Assembly (NCBI GenBank): GCA_964247055.1
Contig: OZ176053.1
Span: 1-64,000, forward strand
Length of the DNA: 64,000 nucleotides
Origin: Paragordius varius
Taxonomy: Eukaryota; Nematomorpha
Direction of reading: 5' to 3'
A program made the position numbers and the translations under genes. Below, one piece after another: positions 23,101-31,700 of this stretch. The notes below the pieces were generated by a model. It saw only the letters and a list, made by a program, of their open reading frames with translations, made no database searches and had not been told where the DNA came from. Every line of letters starts with the position of its first letter. Position 1 is the stretch's first letter.

Positions 23101-25850
23101 AATATGTGGATAGAATTAAAACTGATACAATTTTAATGTACTCTTATTTATGTTCAAATTATGGTTCTAAATTGGAATGCTATTTTTTGTTTCTTTTATT
23201 TTTTGTATCATAATGTATTCTCCCCTGTAATTTCAAATGCATTGTTTAAATTTTTATATTGTAAAATTTCATATAATAGAAATTTAATAAATAAATATTT
23301 TGAAGTGTTTTATGTTGGTTAAAAAATTAAGGTAGTTAATAACCCGTTGTCTTTTAATTAAAATTATTTTTGTATTTGGTTGATAGATAAAAAAATTACA
23401 ATTTTAAAATGGTTTAAACAAGTCACTCTAATCTGTAAAGCATGTATATACATCATTTAAAGTGTTGATTGAGTTTTTTTGATAAATATTTCTGGGTGAC
23501 CGCGAACTCTTTTTTTAACAAAAAAGCCAAAAAAAAAGCTCGCGACAAAAAAAGTGTGGCCACCCCTGATATAAAGGGACATAAAGTAAAAGCTAAAAGT
23601 CAAATATTTTTTTTCTAAACACAATAGTTTTGTTAACCTTAAATATAAACTATCTAATCAGTGGTTTCCAAAGGGAGAGCGACGCCCCCAAGGCGGCCAT
23701 AGAAAAATCCAAGGGCGCGAAAAATTTAGAGAATTAATTAAATAAAACTAGATTAAAATTTTCAGCTGCTAATTATCACTTTTCACTGATATGGAAAATA
23801 TTTCAAAAAAATGATGTAAGGATGATTGGATATAATATATTTTATATTTTTATCTTGGATTTTGAGAGGGGGAACAAAAAATTTATTTTCGATTTGTTGG
23901 GGCTTGAACAAAATAAGGTTGGGAGCCACTGATCGAATTAATATTTCATTGATTATATTACCAATTCACATCTCTATTTCCTACTATGCAGTTTAAAACA
24001 ATGAGTTATATATGTTAATCAGGAAAGTATGTCTTTTCTCTATGTGTTTGTACAATTACAATATTTAATGTAATAAATACCTTTACCTCATAAAATCTGT
24101 TGAGGTTCATGCTTTATTTGGCCCAGAAACAAATTGATATATTTAAAAAACAAAGGCATAACAACGATGTATATGCTACTTACAGTGAATTTTAATTGTC
24201 GCTTATTTTGCACTATAATTGGACCATTTGCAACAAAATCGTGTATGGAAAGAACAATAAAATGTTGATAATATATTTTTTCTTTCTTACATTATTTTGT
24301 TGTTTTTTCCTTACGCTACTGTGTTGCGAATCGCCCAACTATTGTGTGCAATAAGCAACCATTAAAATGCATATTGTAATAGGAATAAAAAAAATATTGA
24401 ACTTTTTAACCTTGAGACTTCTATTTATATACAACAGTATGAGTTAGTATACATTGCTAGAAAGTTATTAATTATTGTCAAATAGCATCTGCAGCAAAGA
24501 GATGTATTATTGGCTAATTATAGTAGAAAGTGAAAAAATAACTATTAGCCAATAATACTGCCCTTTGTTGTCTATGCTCTTTGGCAATAATTAATAACTT
24601 TCTAGCAATGTATACTTACTCATACTGTATATGTATTTATATCAAAAGATTGTCTAAAAACACTAACTTTCGCACATTTCGTTGTTATTGAAATGGTTTG
24701 TTCTCCGCCTGTTTTACCAATGTAGGACCAACAACTAACAAGAGTAAAGGTAAATAAAATTTTGCCTTTTCTATATAAAAGAAATAGGTATTATAAATTA
24801 CCCAGCCCCAGAAAAAAATACTAAATGATCTCCTTGGACAGTTTCATTTGAGTTGTCAGGTATGGCTTGGAATCGTACGCAAGTTAAATTTTGCCAAAGA
24901 TACATTGCTGCAATAATTTGATCATTTAGCAACGAATCTATTAAAATAATTTTATGTGCTGATTTAAAATTCATAAGAACTATTATAGAGTTAAAAAAGG
25001 AAGCATGAAACGTTGTTAATATACATAATTACCTAAATTGTATACTTCAAACACTAAATATATGGGAAAATAATTAATCCCACTATACATTTACATTTAA
25101 TCATCTCCATATTTTTGCTTGTTTAACTTTATTCCAATAGATCCCTATGTCTAAATGATTAGCTGTCTGGCTTTTATAAATCAATAGGTACTACTTAAAC
25201 AAAGTCATAACTATTTACATTTCATATTAATCAAAATGAAACAATATTAATTACCAACCTTCCAGGTCTTCCAATTTATATCGGATTGGCATCGTATCTT
25301 TCCATGTTTTATAAACTCTGGATACTTTTTTGGGTAATATTGATTTCAAATTCTGTTCCGTTGTTTGGGGAAAATTGCTTCCGAAATAATATTGGGCTGT
25401 TTGAGGTGTCAAAACAATATCCGTTTCAAATAGGACATTGCTTTTGGTTGAGGGCGTAACTTTTTTGCTAGTACTTTTTTTATATTCAGTAGTGTGATTA
25501 TTATCAAGATATGCCATATATCTTTGAACTAATTCGTATTCTTCCCATGTTCGGCCCTTCAATATCTCGCGATCATCCTTGACACTTATTGGCCTTTGAA
25601 ATTTGGCTTGTATTTGTGAACTTAAATAATTTTCCGGTATTTTTTCGGCATATACAAAACTGAAATTGTTTGAAAACTCAACATTACCAGATATATCATC
25701 GATTGTGTTAAAATTATTGGTTAATTCTGAATCGGAAGCATTTTGATATTGAAAGTAAGATGGTGCTTTGGATACAAACACGAACGCATACTGAGGTCGC
25801 AAAAAAAGACCCAAAAAATAGAGTAGGAAGAAGTATAAATCATGATACAT
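16947..25850 (-). CDS. Astacin-family zinc metalloprotease (signal-propeptide-protease-EGF-CUB), nine exons
   Basis: Exons, minus strand: 25850-25259, 24937-24802, 24734-24668, 20786-20583, 19712-19589, 19204-19061, 18757-18564, 18147-18017, 17107-16947. All junctions are GT/AG and all phases agree (1,2,0,0,1,1,0,2), giving about 584 residues before a final donor; the 3' end is open. Layout: signal peptide; propeptide with a FETDIVL switch motif; catalytic domain with HEIGHALGLWHEQSRPDRD (zinc ligands H271, H275, H281; base E272) and the SIMHY Met-turn; EGF-like domain; CUB domain. This matches the NAS-type astacins, secreted proteases that process cuticle, matrix or signalling proteins. The fourth intron side is inflated by a hAT and MITEs. 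No coding damage is seen. Confidence 0.88.
18017..18147 (-). CDS. Astacin exon 8: middle of the CUB domain
   Basis: Encodes AGLCEDITLEVTKLHVPGR, APDNVRCLNWVEIRTLQDLS QTGER. C-x-x-x-I-x-L-x-V and C-x-N-x-V-E-I-R-x-x-x-D-L-x-x-T-G are typical CUB strands. Acceptor TTATTATAG|GCAGG, donor GAAAG|GTATCA. Confidence 0.87.
18564..18757 (-). CDS. Astacin exon 7: start of the CUB domain
   Basis: Encodes CGKIQILSSKETPENHIYVN...RLFEFQCTYLIK. The CG start and FEFQCTY cysteine mark the first half of a CUB module; the middle (NSSSTNVISDNNENV) is a low-complexity insert. Acceptor GGTTATAG|GTTGC, donor TAAAA|GTAACG. Ignoring the donor, the frame would stop shortly after at 18549. Confidence 0.8.
19061..19204 (-). 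CDS. Astacin exon 6: EGF-like domain
   Basis: Encodes ETCDYVYRASKCYRNGYPNP, NNCTQCLCPDGFNGGPYC D. The C-x-N-G-Y-P-N-P-x-N-C-x-x-C-x-C-P-x-G-F-x-G-x-x-C pattern is the EGF-like module that follows the protease in NAS-type astacins. Acceptor AATAATAG|AAAC, donor CACAAA|GTTTCT, chosen because its phase joins exon 7. Confidence 0.88.
19589..19712 (-). CDS. Astacin exon 5: C-terminal part of the protease
   Basis: Encodes ALSKNKEPTLKTLKPRLQAS, MGNREYLTFSDAKAINEEYC P. The sequences MGNREYLTFSD and INEEYC match the G-Q-R-x-x-L-S-x-x-D...I-N-x-x-Y-x-C end of the catalytic domain. Acceptor ATATTAG|GCATTG, donor CCAG|GTACTA. Confidence 0.9.
20278..20566. mobile_element. Palindromic MITE with subterminal 20-bp repeats
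   Basis: Left arm has AACAATTCAAATTTACCCTT in about three diverged tandem copies. The right arm has the inverse (TGTTCAAGGGTTAATTTAAA). Inner arms AAATAAATTATGTGTTTTC and ATAAACACATAATTTATTTT also pair. Copies or arms lie at 5840-6075 and 43960-44115. Confidence 0.65.
20583..20786 (-). CDS. Astacin exon 4: zinc-binding active site and Met-turn
   Basis: Begins at GTG GGT GAA after acceptor ACGGTAG. Encodes VGEIAHEIGHALGLWHEQSR then PDRD, the complete HExxHxxGxxH signature, and LSSIMHYDPH with the Met-turn and zinc-flanking Tyr. Donor at GCAT|GTATTG. A MITE (20278-20566) abuts the exon's 3' side and a hAT (20827) starts 41 bp upstream of it, yet both splice signals survive. Confidence 0.93.
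20827..23568 (+). mobile_element. hAT transposon, nearly complete, 8-bp target duplication, in an astacin intron
   Basis: Starts CAGGGGTGGCCAACGAGGTG and ends AAAGTGTGGCCACCCCTG, inverted hAT termini. The perfect 8-bp duplication ATATAAAG flanks it (20819-20826, 23569-23576). The left end carries a GTGACCGCGGTCACTTTCGT block and the right end a GGTGACCGCGAACTC block, subterminal transposase-binding candidates. It is in the intron before astacin exon 4, opposite in orientation to the gene. Confidence 0.95.
21206..23026 (+). pseudogene. hAT transposase (GTF2IRD2/ZBED-like), lightly broken
   Basis: Three long frames cover an almost full transposase. The first (from 21206) has a BED-like finger, C-x2-C...H-x5-H in CTCLICNSTVALPKKSNIER then HYRSLH. 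The second (21694) has LDESTDYVGIAQLCIFIR and TTDGAPAMIGVNNGFIALCK, catalytic-core motifs with the first Asp. The third (22138) has LLRTDVRWLSR. The dimerisation tail, near 22840-23020, reads TAALFNSFFGSTYLCESAFS and SQLTNKHLESCLRIALTS. I see one frame change near 21680, one in-frame TGA at 22126 and one frame change near 22800. That is few, so the copy is relatively young. Confidence 0.9.
23659..23931. mobile_element. hAT-like MITE
   Basis: Starts CAGTGGTTTCCAAAGGGAG and ends GGTTGGGAGCCACTG, inverted hAT-type termini, with no coding sequence. Flanks TATCTAAT and ATCGAATT are only loosely similar, so the duplication has decayed or the ends are off by a base. The right half recurs at 33540-33725 (GAGAGGGGCGCAACA, TTTGTTAGGGCCTCAACA). 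Confidence 0.75.
24431..24632. mobile_element. MITE, CAGTATGAG family
   Basis: Left CAGTATGAGTTAGTATACAT then TGCTAGAAAGTTATTAATTA; right the inverse ending TATACTTACTCATACTG, with TA outside. The whole 200 bp forms one hairpin (TATTATTGGCTAAT...ATTAGCCAATAATA). It sits in the same astacin intron as the hAT. The sister copy is at 3856-4052. Confidence 0.87.
24668..24734 (-). CDS. Astacin exon 3: GCxSxIG...GGxQ segment
   Basis: A 67-bp micro-exon encoding (G)CWSYIGKTGGEQTISITTKC AK. The pattern C-x-S-x-I-G-x-x-G-G-x-Q-x-I-S-I-x-x-x-C is diagnostic for astacins, and the two cysteines form conserved disulphides. Acceptor TTGTTAG|TTGT, donor GCGAAA|GTTAGT. It was found because exon 2 ends in phase 2 and needed this missing piece. 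Confidence 0.9.
24802..24937 (-). CDS. Astacin exon 2: start of the catalytic domain
   Basis: Encodes DSLLNDQIIAAMYLWQNLTC, VRFQAIPDN and DHLVFFSGAG. TCVRF, with its cysteine, and the D-x-x-x-F strand are hallmark early catalytic-domain positions. Acceptor TTTTAATAG|ATTCG, donor GGCTGG|GTAATT. Confidence 0.9.
25259..25850 (-). CDS. Astacin exon 1: signal peptide and propeptide
   Basis: I start at the Met of MYHDLYFFLLYFLGLFLRPQ because a hydrophobic signal sequence follows directly; the frame is open 19 codons further upstream (Met at 25907), which would hide the signal. Residues 30-160 form a weakly conserved propeptide. FETDIVLTP is the conserved F-x-x-D aspartate switch that blocks the active-site zinc until cleavage. 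WKDTMPIRYKLEDLE corresponds to the mature N-terminus. Ends GAAG|GTTGGT, phase 1. Confidence 0.88.
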
Positions 25851-26216
25851 TTTATAATTGAAAGAAATTATGCTTATTGTAGAATAATAAAATGGCCTTG
25901 AACACACTATATGAACATTAATAGTTTTTTCAATAATTTTTTAGGTTAAAAAAACATTATTTATCTATAATCGGTTAAAATTTTCATTTTTTAACGCCCA
26001 TTGATAGCACATGTATTTAATTTACAATTTTATATAAGTGAATAATTTGTAAAAATCTATATATCAGTTAAACAAAAAGCTTACCTGAAAAAAAAACTTC
26101 AAAACGATTGATAGGTTTAGGAGTCATGATAATGTTAATATGTTTATTTATATATAATTATAATTTAATCAAATCATGCTGGGAGCTAAAACATTTATAT
26201 CGTCCATTTTTAACAG

Positions 26217-26931
26217 GATTGCAAGAATGATATAAAAAGAGAACGTGATAGAGATTCAAAAGATTCAAACTAAGAAAAAATGGGCACTCATCCGATAAAT
26301 GTCAGGACAATGATTTTGATTCCAGTAAAAATCCGAGGGATCGCCATGAATATGATGATATAGAGGCAGATAGAGGGGGTATTTATTAATTTTAGAGCTT
26401 CGATTTCGTTTTAGCCATCCACGACACCGTTTTCAATTATAAAGACTATATTTACTCATAATACAAAAATGAAACCGAGAATTTTAATGGAAGTTGTGTT
26501 GATTTCTTATTTACGATTTCAAATAAGAATATATTAGTTTCTTAACATAAATTTTTTATAATAAGAACAAATAATAATATTGATGTGAGATAACCCCGTT
26601 CTAAGAACCAAGTTTTTCAAAAAACGGCCTTAATTTTTTTTAAGCGGATGTTGCCCACAAAAGGGTTAACGTGCAGTTACAGTTATCGGTGAGTTTTTAT
26701 TATTATCTTTCTTTCTCATTTAGATGATGAGAAATACAACCGTCATAATAGCAGAAATTCGGATGAAGACAGGAAATCTGAATCAGATTTAACTGCAAAC
26801 GATGAAGATGTTGCCGAATTCGATGATGTTAATGAAAGAGATAAACCAAATAAAAAAGATATTAAAAATATATGCAAACCTATGTTCTGCCATACCATTA
26901 ATAAATATTTTAATTTACTTGATTGTAAATA
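26217..26931 (+). CDS. Possible RD/DE-rich gene, two exon-like segments (low confidence)
   Basis: Segment one follows acceptor TTTTTAACAG at 26217 and reads DCKNDIKRERDRDSKDSN. It changes frame near 26265 and continues HSSDKCQDNDFDSSKNPRDR then HEYDDIEADRGG up to a GT near 26382. Segment two follows acceptor CTCATTTAG at 26723 and reads DDEKYNRHNSRNSDEDRKSE, SDLTANDEDVAEFDDVNERD, KPNKKDI and on to a TAA at 26929-26931. Arg/Asp-, Asp/Glu- and Ser-rich sequence is typical of nuclear RNA-processing proteins, but I do not recognise the family. The frame change may be a decayed gene, a sequencing indel or a wrong model. Confidence 0.35.
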
Positions 26932-27538
26932 ATATTTAATAAAAGTATTGATTCGAACTTGGATCCTGATGTTAAATTTTTCAGTATATAAAACTATTAA
27001 ATTATATTCCCAATTATACCATCCACAAAATTAGTGATAAAAAAATTCTGAAAAAACATACATTATCACAGATTTTTGATTAAGAATGATTTGTGAAAAA
27101 CCAATATGTAGAAAGAGAGTATTATAACAACATCTGCATAAATGACAATTATCAATTCTTTTACTACACCGAACGAGATATTACTAACGGGGTATTTTTT
27201 GTCCAAAATATTCGAATAAGGCGTGTAAATTGAATATTTATGTGTATATATATGCACAAAGTAGGTTTAAGTATGAAACGTATAATCATTGTAAAGCTTT
27301 TCAAAGTATGGGTGTCGATATTAATGAATGGTGTTATTAAGGGGGTCGGTTTTAGGAAAATGTGTTTCAATAATTGTTTTTGAAAACAGAAAGCATAAAT
27401 TTATTTAAACTAAATTCTGAAAATGTAATTGGACCCTTCTAAATTAGGCTAATTTATTTAAAGTCAAGCAAGAAAGCCGAATAGCCATAAGAATGTTTAT
27501 ACATAATTATAACAATATTAAAAACATACAGTGAAAAC

Positions 27539-27812
27539 CTAAATTATACGGACAAAACTGAAAATAAGACAATTATTTTTTTCTAAAATACAACCATACT
27601 TTTTTAATCTTGACTTATTTCAATATAACTCATTGTTTTAAATGGCAAAGTATGAAATAGAGATATATATTACTAATACAATCAATTCAATTACACTTGT
27701 ATTTAAATAGCTTATATGGGAAACATTAAGGTTGTAAAAAGCAAGGTTGTCTTTTAGAAAAAAATATTTGTCTTTATATTTTTCGTTTTGTCCGCATAAC
27801 ATTAATTTTTAC
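27539..27812. mobile_element. MITE, GTATGGTTGTC family
   Basis: Left end follows TA with CAGTGAAAACCTAAATTATA, then CGGACAAAACTGAAAATAAG. The right arm is the inverse: GGTTGTCTTTTAGAAAAAAA, then TTTTTCGTTTTGTCCGCATA. The terminal bases on the right are lost. It is the first part of a longer composite repeat that reappears at 52590-53520. Confidence 0.7.
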
Positions 27813-27839
27813 CAAATCAATTGAAAATTAACTAACCTT

Positions 27840-28310
27840 ACGATCAGCATCATTCCTATATTAGAAAAGTATTTTTACTATCAAAAAGCTTTTTATACCG
27901 TTTCCATCATGCCTAAATATAGTAGAAAATATGCTTACTTGCTAAAAATATGTATTTTTTTATAATTTTTTTTAATATAATATTATACTTCAATATTTTA
28001 TGGCGCAATCCCGGTATTTTGGGGTCTAGAAGCACTAGCTCTTAGAAGAAAGAAAAAATGTGACGCAGCCAACATCTAAAAATTTAATTTGACATATAGT
28101 TTTGCCTTTATAGGTAGTTATTTATTGTTTTTTGGAATAAGCAAATCAGCTTTCTTTAAAAGTTTATTTCAAATTAATTGCTCAAATTTTGCCATTTTCC
28201 ACTACAAAAATATAAATAACTTTCTTATATCACTCATAAGGTCCAAACCATAAGCACCATCATAATGATACCTTCTATCAGAATAGTTTATTTTTTGTAC
28301 TTTATTACAA
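27840..28310. repeat. Diverged dispersed repeat shared with 53050-53520
   Basis: Shared blocks in the same order: TTTATACCGTTTCCATCATG against TTCATACCGCTTCCACCATT; GAAAAA...GACGCAGCC against GAAAAA...TTCGCAGCC; TTTGCCATTTTC against TTGCCATTTTC; and ATAACTTTCTTATATCACTC against ATAACTTTCTTATATCATTC. Both copies follow a GTATGGTTGTC MITE. No coding content. Confidence 0.6.
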
Positions 28311-28721
28311 TCGTAAAATATTTAAAACAATTTTAAATATGTTTAATAATGAGTTTTAAAAAGTAGAGCAGCCTTATATTGAATTTATTTGTATTTTGTC
28401 ATAATTTTAACTGTTACTTGGACAATACTACCTCATAGTCCCTATACATATAGATCATCTTAATTTTTTTTTAAAAAAATAAGACAACAAATAAAACTTT
28501 ATTTTGTTCGAAAACTCCTTTTCGCTTTAAAAACTAGAATAATATAATTTTTTAGGTTAAGCATATGATTTACTATAGAAAAATCGTCTCGCATGGGTTA
28601 ATTTAAATGCGTTTAAAATTATTTTACTATATGTCTCAAAAATTTGACATTACTGGTGTGAAGAATATCTGCACTTTAAAAATAATAGATAAAAATTTAG
28701 GTATATCTAAAATTACTGTAG

Positions 28722-28789
28722 GAATTTATGCTATTGAGTTAAACAGACCAACTGTAAAAAATGCCTTAAACGTAGAAATGCTCGATTTA
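28722..28789 (+). CDS. AUH-like exon a (first recognisable)
   Basis: Encodes (G)[22 protein letters not shown], the first strand and the conserved N-R-P...K-N-A-L of crotonases. The acceptor ATTACTGTAG at 28721 is a reasoned guess: the frame is open upstream to about 28600, so the exon may start earlier. Donor GATTTA|GTACTA. Confidence 0.78.
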
Positions 28790-31700
28790 GTACTAATTTA
28801 ATCCATTTTATCTCAAATAAAGCTAATAACTTTTAATATGTAATTTTATTAAGTTTGAAAATATATTTGATATAATATAGCTGTCGAATCACGTTGAAAC
28901 CGCTTCAAAAGAAACTAATTGTCATGCAATCATCTTACGTAGCCTTGTTCCCGGTGTTTTTTGCTCAGGTCTTTTTTCCATTTATTAAAAATATTTAATT
29001 TTTAAGAAAAAAGAACCCATTAAATATTGGCTCCACTTTTTCGACCTAGATCTATCCGAGCTCTGTAACGTGTTTCGTCCATAGTCTTTTTTTAAGTTTT
29101 TCCTGATTTTATTTGGATCAGTAAATCAAGAACAAAAAATAATTTAAATGATAAATTTTGTCAAAATTTGTTTTGACTATTTTAATGATAGCTGTGGGCG
29201 AGTATTAACCTTATTTTTTATTTGGATTTGTTTTATTTGAATATCAAAATGACAATTATTTTTTGGATTATTTGTAGAGAGGAATTTTTTTTAAGTCCAA
29301 GGTGCTGGCTGGCCTTGTTGGAAACACATGTTGAAAGTTTTTTACGATTTTTTTTTAAATGTTCCATTTTCATTTGGGAATTTTATCCTAAATATGAGTG
29401 GAACATCACATCTAATTAGATGTTCATTTAGTTTTATTGTTAGAAAGCTAATTCTTAAACGATGTTTTTGTCCGAATAGAAACCAGAATGAGGATATTCG
29501 TCAAAAGCCATCATTGAAAATTCAAATTTCAAATTTACTTTACAATGTAATCACACGTTAGGTTATATCTATAACTAATATTATGCTTTTCTTAAAATAT
29601 TGATTTTTTCCAACTTCTATATTGGTTGTTATTTGTAGCTATCAAATATTTCGATTACTTTTTAGGGGCAGATCTTAAAGAAAGAACATCTATGCCAATA
29701 GAACGGGTCGGAGATCATGTTCAAAAAATGCGCAATCTTTTCCAACGTTTCTATCGACTTCCTCAATTAACCATAGCGGCTTTAGATGGTTCAGCTTTTG
29801 GTGGAGGTTTAGAATTGGCTCTATCAGCTGATATGAGAATAACGAGTATTTAATATACTTTTTATTTAAATTTATTTATTGTGAAGGAACGTTAAATAAA
29901 TAGGTATTCGCTTTTACAGCTGTAACCACCATCTTTCTTTAATCGTTTATTTACTTTTCTCCAGATTCTCTGGTTGCCGGTTAGTAAGGGCATACACGGC
30001 GTAAAAAACGGTTGCTCCATAATTTACTTCAGTATTTTATCGCTAATTCACTTTTCTTTCTCGCTTTTTGCTTGTTCTTATCATATCATTACATTATAAC
30101 GAAACATAATATGTGTTCGAATCCCACAATCCATACTAATCATATCATTCGTCTGGCCACTTGGAATATAACATCTTTAACCAGAAGGAGTCAGGAAATA
30201 GCAGCTTTGCTTTCTCCAAGAACATCAAAAAATGTTGCGTCCAAGAAACTCGCTGGAAGAACACTGGTTCCAAAAACATTCTAGATTATAAATTATTCTG
30301 GTCTGGATCTAATGGCCGTTCATCAGGTGTCGGAGTTTATGTCAAAAATTCAATTTTATCCAATATCATATCCATCGATTACTGTTCTGAAAGATTATTA
30401 GTATTAAAAATTCAAATCAACAAAAAAATCTTTCATATTTTATCAGTATACGCCCCACAAATCAATTGTGATTCAAACTGTAAGGATTTATTCTGGTTGG
30501 CTTTATATGAAAAAGTCACTGCTATTCCACACACTGATTTCATATTTATTGGGGGTGACCTAAACTCTCACTTTGGTAAAGAATCTTTACATTCAGTACA
30601 TGGAGGTTTTGGAATGGATGATTTAAATGAAAATGGTAAAATATTATTAGATTTCGCAAGTAATAATAATTTATCCATCATTAACACCTTTTTTAAAAAA
30701 AATGATAATAACTTGTTAACCTATATATCCGGCACAAATCGCTCGATGATTGACATAATTATGTCAAGAAAAGAAAACAAATCCCATTTTAAAAATATTA
30801 GATCTATCCCCGCTCTAGAACTACAGCACAAACTCATTATTGCTGAATTATATAAATCTACATCAAAGGCAATCACCCATTGGACAAAATAAATCTAAAT
30901 TTAGATATAAAAAATTAGTCGATAATAATATCAATAATAGATTGAAACTCGACACGGAAAGTTCCCTTAAATTAAAAACAACCTCTCCGGAACACCTCTG
31001 GAATTCCTTAAAATATAGCTGCATTGAATCACTAGAGAAGAATGTTGGGAGAATGAAATCTAATAATAAAAAAGCATTTAAATGGTGGTGGCAAATATCC
31101 CTGATAGATATAATTAAGAAAAAGAAATCTGCATTCCAAAAATGGAAAAAAGAAAAAAGTGCTGACAGCAAAATAAATTACCTCCAAACAAAGAAAGATT
31201 GCCGTAAAGCGATCAGAGCATCGATGAGAAAAATGGGTGAAGAAAAAGGGAAGGAACTAGAAAATGCCATATCTTCTCAATCTGTATATAGATGGGTAAA
31301 ATATGATAATAATATAAGGGCCGAAACAAATGCAATTAGATTACCCAATAATACCATAACCCACGACGCCCAAGTTATAAAAGCCACATGGTATAACCAC
31401 TATTTTAATATTTTTAACAAACCTATAATACCTATGGAAATCACGAACCCTCACCCAACATATTCTTCATTCCAACCATTTACTAATGATGAAATAGAAT
31501 TTTGTTTAAACAATTTAAAAAGTAATAAATGCCCCGGTTTATCAGAAATCACAAATGATGTATTCAAAGCCCTAGATCATAATTTATTTTTGGACTATTT
31601 CAAAAATCTTGCGAACAACATAGCATTAAATAATACCATACCCTCTGATTGGCTGAAAAGCTACACAATTCCAATTTATAAGGGCAAAGGAGATCGTTTT

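Noticed and set aside
24190-24260. Minus-strand segment VLSIHDFVANGPIIVQNKRQ with a GTAAGT donor
   Set aside because: Exons 3 and 4 of the astacin join perfectly without it, no acceptor is visible, and the product is not recognisable.
26085-26127. Minus-strand ATG segment (MTPKPINRFEVFF) ending in a GTAAGC donor, as an upstream astacin exon
   Set aside because: Its phase does not join any acceptor before exon 1, and exon 1 already starts with a signal peptide.
30863-31171. Minus-strand frames of 75-231 codons across the first LINE (30863-32839)
   Set aside because: Shadows of the plus-strand reverse transcriptase.
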